A stretch of 9,185 nt of DNA from assembly GCA_004562915.1 (NCBI GenBank), contig SFQZ01000096.1, positions 1-9,185 of the forward strand. Direction: 5' to 3'. Position 1 is the first letter of the stretch; each line of letters opens with the position of its first letter. The notes below the pieces were generated by a model. That model saw nothing but the letters and a program-made list of their open reading frames with translations, did not search any database and was not told where the DNA came from. Shown piece after piece: positions 1 to 6,588 of this stretch. Both the position numbers and the translations under genes were made by a program. Source of the stretch: a bacterium (lineage in GTDB: Bacteria; Bacillota_A; Clostridia; Lachnospirales; Lachnospiraceae).

Positions 1-27
1 AACTGGGGGAGCTTTTTTAAAAGAAAC

Positions 28-99
28 GGCTCCGTGGTCAAGCGGTTAAGACATCGCCCTTTCACGGCGGTAACACGGGTTCGATTCCCGTCGGAGTCA
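28..99 (+). tRNA. tRNA-Glu (anticodon UUC)
   Basis: Cloverleaf read directly from the sequence. The acceptor arm GGCTCCG (28-34) pairs with CGGAGTC (92-98) with one G-T wobble. The anticodon stem TCGCC/GGCGG closes the seven-base loop CTTTCAC (59-65), giving anticodon TTC at 61-63. The T arm is GGGTTCGATTCCC-like. Discriminator base A is at 99, and CCA is not encoded. It is followed 48 bases later by tRNA-Cys, so the two are probably co-transcribed from a promoter upstream of the window. The T-run at 13-18, just before the gene, may be the tail of a preceding terminator whose stem is cut off. Confidence 0.97.
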
Positions 100-147
100 C
101 TATGAAAGAGTGTATAAAGTGGCAGAATCTTTCATATAATTAAATAT

Positions 148-219
148 GGCGCAGTAGCCAAGTGGTAAGGCAATGGTCTGCAACACCAGTATCCACCGGT
201 TCAAATCCGGTCTGCGCCT
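148..219 (+). tRNA. tRNA-Cys (anticodon GCA)
   Basis: The acceptor arm GGCGCAG (148-154) pairs perfectly with CTGCGCC (212-218), and the discriminator T at 219 is typical of tRNA-Cys. The anticodon loop CTGCAAC (178-184) gives GCA at 180-182. The anticodon stem has four good pairs plus one A-G mismatch at the outer end. The T arm CCGGTTCAAATCCGG is canonical. CCA is not encoded. It is the second gene of a Glu-Cys tRNA pair and is followed directly by a terminator. Confidence 0.96.
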
Positions 220-227
220 CTCAAAAG

Positions 228-257
228 TCCAGGAGATCAAGTTCCCTGGATTTTTTT
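228..257 (+). terminator. Rho-independent terminator of the tRNA pair
   Basis: TCCAGG (228-233) pairs with CCTGGA (245-250) and is followed by seven Ts (251-257). It lies 8 bases after tRNA-Cys, so it ends the tRNA transcript. Confidence 0.85.
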
Positions 258-268
258 ATATAGAAAAA

Positions 269-297
269 TTGTAATTTTTTTAGAAATTCATTATACT
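269..297 (+). promoter_or_regulatory. Probable sigma-A promoter of the exporter remnant
   Basis: TTGTAA (269-274) and TATACT (292-297) are separated by 17 bases, a good match to the vegetative -35/-10 arrangement. It sits between the tRNA terminator and the GTG start at 373 and would give a leader of about 70 bases. Nothing else is recognisable in 258-372 apart from the ribosome binding site. Confidence 0.5.
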
Positions 298-372
298 AAT
301 GATGTTATTTTTAGGGAAGACAGTTTTGATTGGCTGAAAATAATAACAGTATGAGAAAGGGAAGATATAGAT

Positions 373-597
373 GTGAATAATACCTGTGATAAAGAAGTAA
401 TGGAATTGGCCTTACAGGCGGGTCATATTCTTCTTGAAAATGGAGCTGAGATCTTCCGGGTGGAAGAAACCATGGAACGGATCTGCAAACATTATGGGGT
501 ACAGTCAAGTAATGAATTTGTGTTGAGTAATGGGATTTTTGTGACTGCCGGTAATGAAAAAGAAAAATCTTACGCAAAAGTGCAGCATATACCGGTC
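373..597 (+). pseudogene. Threonine/serine exporter, N-terminal part (YjjP/ThrE DUF1212 type), truncated
   Basis: About 75 codons match the cytoplasmic front of DUF1212 (ThrE/YjjP) proteins. The family hallmarks visible are AGHILLENGAEIFRVEETMER (residues 16-36), a short FVLSNGIFVTAG stretch and AKVQHIPV. I chose the GTG at 373 because AAGGGA lies about 10 bases upstream and the ATG at 371 runs straight into TGA. Family members are about 250 residues and continue into several membrane helices. Here the similarity stops near 597, at HIPV, and the following bases belong to the partner gene in another frame. The literal open frame runs on to 666 with unrelated residues. The product cannot be a working transporter. 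This family exports threonine and serine as a two-part system in many bacteria; that function is family knowledge. Confidence 0.8.
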
Positions 598-599
598 AT

Positions 600-860
600 G
601 GAGGAGCAGGTTGGGCAATTTATTCAGGTGCACTGTGTGTATTTGGTCCGGCAGAATCTTCTTTAATTGCTACGATGGTTGTAATCTTATTGTCAAGATT
701 TGCAGCAATCTGGAAAAGTTGTCCGGTTACAGTGTTTTTGATATCCGGGATATTTCCTCTTGTACCTGGTGCCGGTGTATACTGGACAGCTTATTATATC
801 GTGACGGATCAGCTCCTGTTTATCCCATGTTTCTATTTAAGTATAATTTTTATCCCATAA
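600..860 (+). pseudogene. Threonine/serine exporter, YjjB-type (DUF3815) partner, truncated at both ends
   Basis: In the frame starting at 600 the sequence reads GGAGWAIYSGALCVFGP, then a hydrophobic segment ending ILLSRFAA, then PVTVFLISGIFPLVPGAGVY (about 724-783). That last block is the strongly conserved core of the small ThrE_2/YjjB subunit. The gene lacks its first roughly 20-25 residues, having been joined to the YjjP-type fragment by a deletion. After about VTDQL (near 815) the expected last helices are replaced by unrelated sequence that reaches a stop at 858-860. No start codon or ribosome binding site remains in this frame. YjjP- and YjjB-type genes are normally adjacent, so a single deletion across their junction explains the join at about 597-600. 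Confidence 0.78.
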
Positions 861-1690
861 CAACATGCACATTATAATATGTTTTTCCTGTTTCCAAAGG
901 AATTACATTTCCAAAGACGCTTTTTCCGTCAACAGTTATGGATACAACTCCTTTTTCAACCTGATTCGGGTTATCAATGTGGATTTCATATTCCGCACTG
1001 CGGTAGAATCTCTTAACTGTATAGCTGCCGAAATCAGACGGTACGCATGGATCTATTTTGAGACCATTCCAGTCAGGCATGATTCCAAGAATATACTGAG
1101 AAATATTGACAAATGTCCAGGCGGCGGTTCCGGTAAGCCAGCTGTTTTTTGCTTCTCCATGATGAACAGCATCTGCACCTGCAACCATCTGTGAGTATAC
1201 ATATGGCTCAGTGCGGTGAATCTCGCTGATATCCTGCAGGAAAGCAGGGCAGGTTTTTTTGTATACTTCAAAAGCACGGTTTCCATGACCAACTACGGTT
1301 TCGGCAAGAGTACAGAATCCCTGTGGTTCAATATAAATCTGTCCTTCTTCACATTCTTTGGAACCGACTTTGTTGCCAAAGGCATCATAAGCGCGGACAA
1401 ACCAGTCACCATCCCAGCCTGCATCAAGTACGGCATCATAAACTTTTTTCACTTCATTGCGAGCGTATTGGGCTTCTTCGGCATTTCCAAGAAGATCTGA
1501 AAGCTGTACGTAATCTTCTCCATATTTAACGAACATACCGGCAATGAAAACAGATTCTGCCACTGGTCCTTCACTGGGACCGAAAGTCTGGAAAGATTCT
1601 CCGGGTTCTTTGGAAAAACAGTTCAGATTCAGACAGTCATTCCAGTCAGCCCTTCCGATTAAGGGCAGTCCATGAGGACCTTTGTGGTTT
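850..1690 (-). pseudogene. GH94 cellobiose/cellodextrin phosphorylase, C-terminal fragment
   Basis: Read on the minus strand, the last roughly 280 codons of a GH94 phosphorylase are present, against a usual length near 800 residues. Visible family signatures are GPHGLPLIGRADWNDCLNL, with the DWND motif encoded at 1636-1647. Its last Asp corresponds to the catalytic general acid known in GH94 (Asp490 of the Cellulomonas gilvus enzyme). Further signatures are KEPGESFQTFGPSEG, ESVFIAGMF, LTGTAAWTFVNISQYILGI, GLKIDPCVP, and the natural C-terminus ending VVMG with TAA at 850-852. The enzyme splits cello-oligosaccharides with phosphate into glucose 1-phosphate in the cytoplasm. Similarity ends near 1690, where the sequence switches to a solute-binding protein on the other strand. 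The N-terminal two thirds, start and promoter are absent, so the fragment cannot be active. The open frame extends antisense through the neighbour by chance. Confidence 0.85.
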
Positions 1691-2253
1691 ACTGTAAAGT
1701 AGTGACAAATGAAGATGCACGTGAATACTATATTTCCGGTGATGCAGCTGCATTCATCGGTGGTAACTGGGATGAATCTTACATCTGGGCAGCATTGAAA
1801 GATTCTGATGAAGAAAAATTCAATAATATGGGATTTGCAGTTCTGCCACAGCCTGCTGATGCAACAGAAGCTCCGAATTCTCAGAATATCGGTCTTGGAT
1901 ATGCAGTGGCAATCAATGCAAAATTGGCTGACGATCCGGAAAAACTGGCAGCAGCTATCGATTTGGCTGAATACATTACAGGTCCTGAATTTGCAAGCTA
2001 TGTTGCAACAAATTATGCACTGGGTGGTCTGACAAAAGTTGAAGATGTTGACCTGAGCAGTTTCGATCAGATTACACAGGATTTCTATAACTGGTCTTAT
2101 GTTGATACAGAAACATGTGAGATTTATGACTCTTATGTTACAAACGCAGTTTGGGATGTTTTGAATACGGATCTTCAGACTATGATGAACGGTGACATGA
2201 CTCCGGAAGAAGTGGCTGAAAATGCACAGGCTGCTTACGAAGCAAATTATTAA
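1690..2253 (+). pseudogene. Sugar ABC transporter solute-binding protein, C-terminal half
   Basis: About 187 codons of an extracellular sugar-binding lipoprotein (COG1653/MsmE-like) are present. They begin near VVTNEDAREYY and include YISGDAAAFIGGNWDESYIW, the DDPEKLAAAIDLAEYITGPE helix typical of the C-lobe, and the ending MTPEEVAENAQAAYEANY before TAA at 2251-2253. Full-length relatives have 420-450 residues with a signal peptide and lipobox, both missing here. The ATG at 1672 lies in the antisense phosphorylase sequence and is not a real start. The two following permeases and the neighbouring GH94 fragment suggest that the ligand was a cello-oligosaccharide; that substrate is inferred. The sharp change at about 1685-1700 from minus-strand to plus-strand coding sequence marks a rearrangement or a false join. 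Confidence 0.82.
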
Positions 2254-2265
2254 TTTATAAAAGTG

Positions 2266-2284
2266 TCTGTCATTTTGAGACAGA
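2266..2284 (+). repeat. Small hairpin after the binding-protein gene
   Basis: TCTGTC (2266-2271) pairs with GACAGA (2279-2284) around a 7-base loop, 12 bases after the stop codon. There is no T-run. It may protect the 3' end of the binding-protein message. Confidence 0.35.
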
Positions 2285-2332
2285 GAAAAGCAGGTAGGGC
2301 TCTGGCCAGAGGCTTGCAGATACACGATAACC

Positions 2333-2370
2333 AGGCCGTTTCGGGCATGTGCTACCCGAAGCGGCCTTTT
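2333..2370 (+). terminator. Long intercistronic hairpin / probable partial terminator
   Basis: GGCCGTTTCGGG (2334-2345) pairs with CCCGAAGCGGCC (2355-2366) around a 9-base loop, with one T-G pair. A2333-T2367 extends the stem, and TTTT follows (2367-2370). A second element, CAGAGGCT (2306-2313), can pair with AGCCTCTG (2383-2390) and enclose it. It lies between the binding-protein stop (2253) and the first permease (2430). In sugar ABC operons this position commonly holds a leaky terminator or RNA-stabilising hairpin that keeps binding-protein message above permease message. That role is inferred here. Confidence 0.6.
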
Positions 2371-2429
2371 CAAAAGCGTGACAGCCTCTGCGGTGGCTGC
2401 GCCAGAAGAAAGAAAGAGAGGGCTGTAAA

Positions 2430-3323
2430 ATGCTGAATGCAATCAGACCGAAAAACAGAACTATTTTTATGTATCTGTTGATCCCTGTTGCCATGTTTAT
2501 ATTTACGGTTTTTGTACCGTTGGTAACTGCACTGTTATATAGCTTTTATGAATGGAAAGGCGGTCCCCAGAAAACTTTTACCGGTCTTCAAAACTACATT
2601 ACATTATTCCATGACAGTACATTCTGGCAGGCATTTGGACATAACATCTATCTGGTTATCGTATGTATTATCGGACAGATTGGTATTGCTTTTGTACTTG
2701 TTATGATGGTCAATTCTAAATTAACAAAATTAAAAGGAATGCACCGTACTTTTGGATTCTTCCCAAGTACCATTTCTGCCGTTTGTCTGGGCTTGATCTG
2801 GAATATGATTTACCATAATCAGTATGGTTTGATTAACTGGTTTTTAAGAGCGATTGGACGGGAAGACTTATGTCAGGTATGGTTGAATAATACAGATCTG
2901 GTTATGCTGCTGGTATCTATTCCGTTGATCTGGCAGTACATCGGATATTATATGGTGATTATGCTTTCTGCTATTGCCGGTATTGATACGGAAATTTTCG
3001 AAAGTGCAGAAATTGATGGAGCCAACGGTTTTCAGAGAGCACTTTATATTACTTTGCCGTTGATCAAAAATACAATGCTTGTATGTATTACTCTGTGTGT
3101 TGCAGGTAATATGAAAGCCTTTGATAATATCTTTGTTATGACGAAAGGTGGACCTGGTACGGCATCTATGGTTATGGCTATGTATGGATATCAGATTTCC
3201 TTTAATCAGAGCAACATGGGATATGGTAGCTGTATTTCTGTCGGAATTTTTGTATTGTCACTGTTGGTAATTGGCGGTGCTCAGGGAATTGTCAAATTGA
3301 TTTCAAGAGAAAAGGAGGCGTAG
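2430..3323 (+). CDS. Sugar ABC transporter permease, MsmF/UgpA type
   Basis: This 297-residue integral membrane permease has the family's usual length. A hydrophobic first helix lies at about residues 12-37, followed by an external loop with FTGLQNYITLF and then five further helices. The cytoplasmic EAA loop, which docks on the ATPase, starts at about residue 188 (EIFESAEIDGANGFQRALYI, ending TLPL). GAGAGGG (2416-2422) lies 7 bases before the ATG and fixes the start. It forms a heterodimer with the next gene's product. The partner binding protein is truncated upstream, and no ATPase gene is present; many such importers use a shared MsmK/MsiK ATPase encoded elsewhere. Substrate is probably cello-oligosaccharide given the GH94 fragment nearby, though other glycans are possible. 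The gene itself looks intact. Confidence 0.93.
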   Translation: MLNAIRPKNRTIFMYLLIPVAMFIFTVFVPLVTALLYSFYEWKGGPQKTFTGLQNYITLFHDSTFWQAFGHNIYLVIVCIIGQIGIAFVLVMMVNSKLTKLKGMHRTFGFFPSTISAVCLGLIWNMIYHNQYGLINWFLRAIGREDLCQVWLNNTDLVMLLVSIPLIWQYIGYYMVIMLSAIAGIDTEIFESAEIDGANGFQRALYITLPLIKNTMLVCITLCVAGNMKAFDNIFVMTKGGPGTASMVMAMYGYQISFNQSNMGYGSCISVGIFVLSLLVIGGAQGIVKLISREKEA

Positions 3324-3327
3324 GATA

Positions 3328-4191
3328 ATGGCAAAGGAAAAAAGAAGTGATGTGCATCCGGTTCGAAAGGGAGCACTTTCTGTTTTGATCAATTTTATCC
3401 TGCTGGTGTTTTCAATCTCCTGTATTTTTCCGATTATTTGGATGATTTATTCTTCCCTGAAGGAAAAAAGGGCATTTAATGCAGATGTTGTGGGACTTCC
3501 CAAGAATCCTACATTGATCAATTATACACGTATTTTGAGCAACTCAGATTACCATTTGGGAGAGTCCATGTGGAACAGTATTCGAACAACAGGTTTATCG
3601 ATTATCCTTATTGTACTGTTTTCATTTATTGTGGGCTATATCCTTTCAAGAATAAAATTTAAAGGTAATCGTGTTCTGTATGTGATTTTCCTGATGGGTA
3701 TGTTGATCCCGATTCATTCTCTGCTGGTCCCGATTTACGTTGTGTTTAAAAAATGTGGACTTTCCAACCAGTGGTTTACGTTGATTTTGCCGTATGTTTC
3801 GTTTGGTCTGCCGATGGGAATCTTCCTGGTGGAAGGTTACGTCAAGTCCATTCCGGTATCACTGGAAGAGGCAGCTGCCATAGATGGAAGTTCTTTTTCA
3901 AAAACGCTCTGGCAGATTATTCTTCCGATTTGTAAACCTATTCTTGTTACTGTTGCTATCATTCAGATATTCAGTTGCTGGAATGAATTTTCTTTTGCTT
4001 TGGTTTTGATCAAAAATGTCGGACTGCAGACCGTTCCTCTGGCACTTACACAGTTTAAGGGACAGTTCGCTTCTGACTATCCGAAACAGATGGCGGCCAT
4101 GTTGATTACCATGTCACCTATCGTTGTGATGTACTTCGCTTTCAGTAAGCAGATCATCAAAGGTATGGTAGCAGGTGCTGTAAAAGGCTGA
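3328..4191 (+). CDS. Sugar ABC transporter permease, MsmG/UgpE type
   Basis: This 287-residue permease is the second half of the importer channel. An N-terminal helix (about residues 17-42) is followed by the PIIWMIYSSLKE motif typical of this subfamily. Four to five more helices follow, and an EAA loop starts near residue 180 (EEAAAIDGSSFSKTLWQIIL, then PICKP). The C-terminus KGMVAGAVKG is characteristic of the family, so the gene is complete. AAAGGAGG (3311-3318) lies 9 bases before the ATG. The start is only 4 bases after the TAG of the previous gene, so the two are translated from one message. Both permeases have clean frames, in contrast with the broken binding protein upstream, so loss of the uptake system appears recent or is an assembly effect. 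Confidence 0.94.
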   Translation: MAKEKRSDVHPVRKGALSVLINFILLVFSISCIFPIIWMIYSSLKEKRAFNADVVGLPKNPTLINYTRILSNSDYHLGESMWNSIRTTGLSIILIVLFSFIVGYILSRIKFKGNRVLYVIFLMGMLIPIHSLLVPIYVVFKKCGLSNQWFTLILPYVSFGLPMGIFLVEGYVKSIPVSLEEAAAIDGSSFSKTLWQIILPICKPILVTVAIIQIFSCWNEFSFALVLIKNVGLQTVPLALTQFKGQFASDYPKQMAAMLITMSPIVVMYFAFSKQIIKGMVAGAVKG

Positions 4192-4216
4192 CAGTTGACA
4201 GTGACGTGAGGGCATA

Positions 4217-4236
4217 CGGCAGTTGCCGGGAATATG
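4217..4236 (+). repeat. Small stem-loop upstream of the T-box element
   Basis: CGGC (4217-4220) pairs with GCCG (4225-4228) around AGTT. CATA (4213-4216) can pair further out with TATG (4233-4236), leaving GGAA as a bulge. It could be a remnant of the leader's 5' structure, but no specifier loop can be assigned. Confidence 0.3.
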
Positions 4237-4255
4237 TAGGTATTTCGCAAAGTGT

Positions 4256-4349
4256 ACGGTACAAACCGTGAAACAAGGTGGCACTGTGGGTAGTATGATA
4301 CGCTCGTCCTTGACAGACAATATAACGCTGTCAAGAGCGGGCGTTTTTT
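4256..4349 (+). promoter_or_regulatory. T-box-type antiterminator/terminator, apparently lacking Stem I
   Basis: A hairpin ACGGT(acaa)ACCGT (4256-4269) resembles T-box stem III. It is followed by AAGGTGGCACTGTG (4275-4288), which matches the T-box consensus AGGGTGGNACCGCG at 11 of 14 positions with only transitions. CAAGG (4274-4278) can pair with CCTTG (4308-4312) to make the antiterminator. The alternative is a strong terminator: 4301-4316 pairs with 4328-4343 (16 positions, one mismatch), then TTTTTT (4344-4349). In a T-box, uncharged tRNA binding favours the antiterminator. Only about 65 bases separate this from the permease stop, too few for a normal Stem I, and no specifier codon can be read. 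The downstream genes are not amino-acid genes, so it may be a truncated relic that now acts as the operon terminator. Confidence 0.6.
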
Positions 4350-4375
4350 GCTTGTTACGATGGAAGTAATATAAA
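4348..4375 (+). promoter_or_regulatory. Possible promoter of the methanol operon
   Basis: TTGCTT (4348-4353) and TATAAA (4370-4375) have 16-base spacing and start inside the T-run of the terminator. The resulting leader of roughly 180 bases (to 4560) is very AT-rich. I see no riboswitch, terminator or open frame in it, only the ribosome binding site AAAGGAG at 4548-4554. Other AT-rich -10 candidates exist, so the assignment is weak. Confidence 0.3.
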
Positions 4376-4560
4376 TTTTACAAAAAAATATAAAAAAATT
4401 TAGAAATAACCAAAAATGAAGAGAATCTTTCACCGGATATATCCCAAACTTAAATATTTATTTATAAAAATGCTGAACAAACAGAAATACTTTTTTCTAA
4501 CTTTCTTTTCAATGATTCCATAATCTGAACGTAGAAAATTTCATTTGAAAGGAGTAAAAT

Positions 4561-5202
4561 ATGGAATTAAAAGAGCTTTCATTAGCAGTAGAAAAGGGAA
4601 AAGTAAAGCAGGTAAAAGAACTGGTGAATCAGGCATTATCAGAAGGGATTCCGGTAGAGGACATTTTAAATAATGGTCTTATATCAGCCATGGAAATAGT
4701 GGGAGATAATTTCCGTGAGAATAAAATTTTTGTGCCGGAAATGTTGGTAGCATCCAGAGCTATGTCCGCGGGTCTTAAAATACTGGAACCGCTGATGAGT
4801 CAGTCAGGTATTGAACCAATTGGAAAAGTAGTTATTGGAACAGTTAAAGGCGATCTGCATGATATCGGTAAAAATCTGGTGGCTATGATGATGAAGGGAA
4901 TCGGAGCAACGGTTTATGATGTAGGAGTAGATGTTGCTGACGATGTTTTCGTGAAAAAAGCGGAAGAAGTGGGAGCCGATATTGTGTGCCTGTCTGCATT
5001 GTTAACGACCACTATGCCTGCAATTGGGGATGTTATCAATGAATTTAAAAATGCAGGAATTCGTGATAAATATTATATCATGATTGGAGGAGCACCAGTA
5101 AGTCAGCGTTTTGCAGAACAGGTAGGTGCGGACGCATATACTTCCAATGCAGCAGACGCAGCAACTGTTGCAAAGCAGCATTTTGAGAGTTTGGGAAGAT
5201 AG
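4561..5202 (+). CDS. mtaC: Methanol-specific corrinoid protein MtaC
   Basis: This 213-residue cobalamin-binding protein carries the methyl group from MtaB to the next methyltransferase. It has two domains: an N-terminal helical cap (B12-binding_2, about residues 1-88) and a Rossmann-like B12-binding domain (about 90-213). The signature D98-L-H100-D-I-G103 supplies His100, the expected lower axial cobalt ligand. The SxL motif (CLSALLTTTM) and GGAPV are also in place. AAAGGAG at 4548-4554 sits 6 bases before the ATG. The next gene follows after 9 bases with its own ribosome binding site. The domain pair alone would also fit corrinoid proteins for methylamines or methoxy compounds. The adjacent MtaB fixes methanol as the most likely substrate. 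No corrinoid-reactivating protein or MtaA-type methyltransferase is in the window. Confidence 0.92.
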   Translation: MELKELSLAVEKGKVKQVKELVNQALSEGIPVEDILNNGLISAMEIVGDNFRENKIFVPEMLVASRAMSAGLKILEPLMSQSGIEPIGKVVIGTVKGDLHDIGKNLVAMMMKGIGATVYDVGVDVADDVFVKKAEEVGADIVCLSALLTTTMPAIGDVINEFKNAGIRDKYYIMIGGAPVSQRFAEQVGADAYTSNAADAATVAKQHFESLGR

Positions 5203-5211
5203 GAGGAGCTT

Positions 5212-6420
5212 ATGAGTATTCAATTTACGAAACTGGCTTATGAGTCTGTGGATGATTTTGTTTATGGCTCCTGCCCCAAGCCGGTCACATTAAAGAATGG
5301 CATGGTAATTGGCGGCGGTATGATTTATCCGGAAGTAAATTTTACATTACCGGCCATGAATGCAACAAGTGAAACACTGCCGGAAGCAAAGCGCATTTAT
5401 AAGGAAATCATTGGCGGGGTACTGAAAAAAGCATATGAACTGCATGCACCGGGACTGGTGGTTGAATTTGAATCACTGCCTCGGTATACAGAACATCCGG
5501 AATGGGGTATTGAGATTCATAAAATTTTAAGAGACAGTATGTACGAATTCGAGGCAAAATATGGATTGAAGAGCGCACTCCGCATGACACCGAATGATCT
5601 GCGTGAGATGAACAGACCGCCCGTAATGAGAAGTGGAAAATACTGGGATTCTATGCTTCGTATCTTTGATCAGACTGCAAAGGATGGAGCCGATATACTT
5701 GCAATTGAGTCAACAGGCGGAAAAGAAATAAATGATGAAGCAATTGTCAATGCGGATTTACGGACATCAGTTTTTGCTCTGGGATGTCTTGGTGCGAGAG
5801 ATATGAAATGGCTGTGGAGCAACATTACCCGGATCGCAAATGAAAATGGTGTTATTCCGGGAGGAGATTCTGCCTGTGGTTTTGCAAACACATCTATGGT
5901 ATTGGCTGAGCAGGGATTTATCCCGAAAGTGTATGCGGCAGTCATGCGTGCAATGGTAACACCGAGAGCGTTAGTTGCGATCGAAAATGGTGCAGTTGGT
6001 CCGGGAAAAGATTGTGCGTATGAAAATGTATATCTGAAGGCAATTACCGGTACACCAATTTCTCTGGAAGGAAAAAGTGCGGCATGTGCTCATTTCAGTC
6101 CAATCGGAAATATTGCCGCAGCTGTAGCGGATCTGTGGAGCAATGAATCCGTACAACAAGTGAAACTGTTAAGTGGATTTGCGCCGGTAGTATCGACAGA
6201 ACAGCTTATCTATGACTGCAGACTGATGAATACAGCAACGAAAAAGGGACAGCGTACATGGATGCGTGATCTACTGATAGAGTCCGACTGCTATCTGGAT
6301 CCTCAGGCCTATGTACTGAAACCTGAAAATGTATTCAAAATAGCAGAAGAAATTGTAAAAATGCAGGATCCGTTCCTTAGGACGCTGAATACCGGCAGAC
6401 AGACACTGGAAATCATATAG
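5212..6420 (+). CDS. mtaB: Methanol:corrinoid methyltransferase MtaB (ends early at an in-frame TAG)
   Basis: This 402-residue TIM-barrel zinc enzyme moves the methyl group of methanol onto the cobalt of MtaC. Family blocks visible are GGGMIYPEVNFTLPAM near residues 34-49, ALRMTPNDLREMNRPPVMR, and the MtaB-type zinc ligands. These are probably Glu166 (LAIESTGGKE), Cys222 (GGDSACGFANTS) and Cys268 (GPGKDCAYEN). The Glu-Cys spacing of 56 equals that of Methanosarcina barkeri MtaB (Glu164, Cys220, Cys269). Later come GKSAACAHFSPIGN and LLIESDCYLDPQAYVLKPEN. AGGAGG precedes the ATG closely. The archaeal enzyme is about 460 residues, so this product is about 57 short. The missing length is found in the same frame after the TAG at 6418-6420. 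Barrel and metal site are complete, so activity without the tail cannot be excluded. Confidence 0.93.
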   Translation: MSIQFTKLAYESVDDFVYGSCPKPVTLKNGMVIGGGMIYPEVNFTLPAMNATSETLPEAKRIYKEIIGGVLKKAYELHAPGLVVEFESLPRYTEHPEWGIEIHKILRDSMYEFEAKYGLKSALRMTPNDLREMNRPPVMRSGKYWDSMLRIFDQTAKDGADILAIESTGGKEINDEAIVNADLRTSVFALGCLGARDMKWLWSNITRIANENGVIPGGDSACGFANTSMVLAEQGFIPKVYAAVMRAMVTPRALVAIENGAVGPGKDCAYENVYLKAITGTPISLEGKSAACAHFSPIGNIAAAVADLWSNESVQQVKLLSGFAPVVSTEQLIYDCRLMNTATKKGQRTWMRDLLIESDCYLDPQAYVLKPENVFKIAEEIVKMQDPFLRTLNTGRQTLEII

Positions 6421-6588
6421 CAGGGTGTTGATAAGGGAGAGTTGTCACTGGAAGAGAGAGAACTCAGCTGGCTGGATCGTTTCCGTGATCAGTTGGATGA
6501 AATTCCGGAAAATGAAGAAAAATTCATCGAAGAAATGAAGGATGAATTGGATGACACAAAATACAACATCCATGAGTATGGATTGTAA
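6418..6588 (+). other. mtaB: In-frame continuation of mtaB after an amber codon (C-terminal tail)
   Basis: The TAG at 6418-6420 is followed without frame change by 55 sense codons, from QGVDKGELSLEERELSWLDR to the ending NIHEYGL, then TAA at 6586-6588. Reading through would give 458 codons, close to the roughly 460 I recall for MtaB. The tail is acidic and helical, with LSWLDRF, LDEIPENEEKFIEEM and a YGL-type end, consistent with an MtaB C-terminus rather than random sequence. A CAG-to-TAG or similar change is the simplest explanation. Alternatives are a sequencing error, suppression or pyrrolysine insertion. A separate small protein from TTG 6442 (48 residues, AAGGGAGA just upstream) is possible but less convincing. 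TAG also ends mtaC and the first permease, so it is an ordinary stop in this genome. Confidence 0.75.

Noticed and set aside
1672..1690. ATG at 1672 as the true start of the binding-protein gene
   Set aside because: The first codons lie in antisense phosphorylase sequence, there is no suitable ribosome binding site, and a secreted binding protein would need a signal peptide.
850..2442. A single 530-residue minus-strand gene
   Set aside because: Only the C-terminal roughly 280 residues match GH94. The rest is antisense to the binding-protein gene, is Cys/Ile/Phe-rich and matches nothing, so the open frame is accidental.
4196..4224. Promoter from TTGACA just after the permease stop
   Set aside because: No acceptable -10 hexamer lies 16-18 bases downstream, and the following terminator would end such a transcript at once.
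4280..4294. Sigma-54 promoter from TGGCAC in the T-box element
   Set aside because: The matching TTGC half at the required spacing is absent, and the bases are explained by the T-box consensus.
4077..4433. 118-residue minus-strand open frame over the permease end and T-box
   Set aside because: It is antisense to the permease 3' end and the structured leader, with no family features.
6442..6588. Independent 48-residue small protein starting at TTG 6442
   Set aside because: It is in frame with mtaB and completes the expected MtaB length, so a disconnected C-terminal tail is the better explanation, though internal initiation is not excluded.
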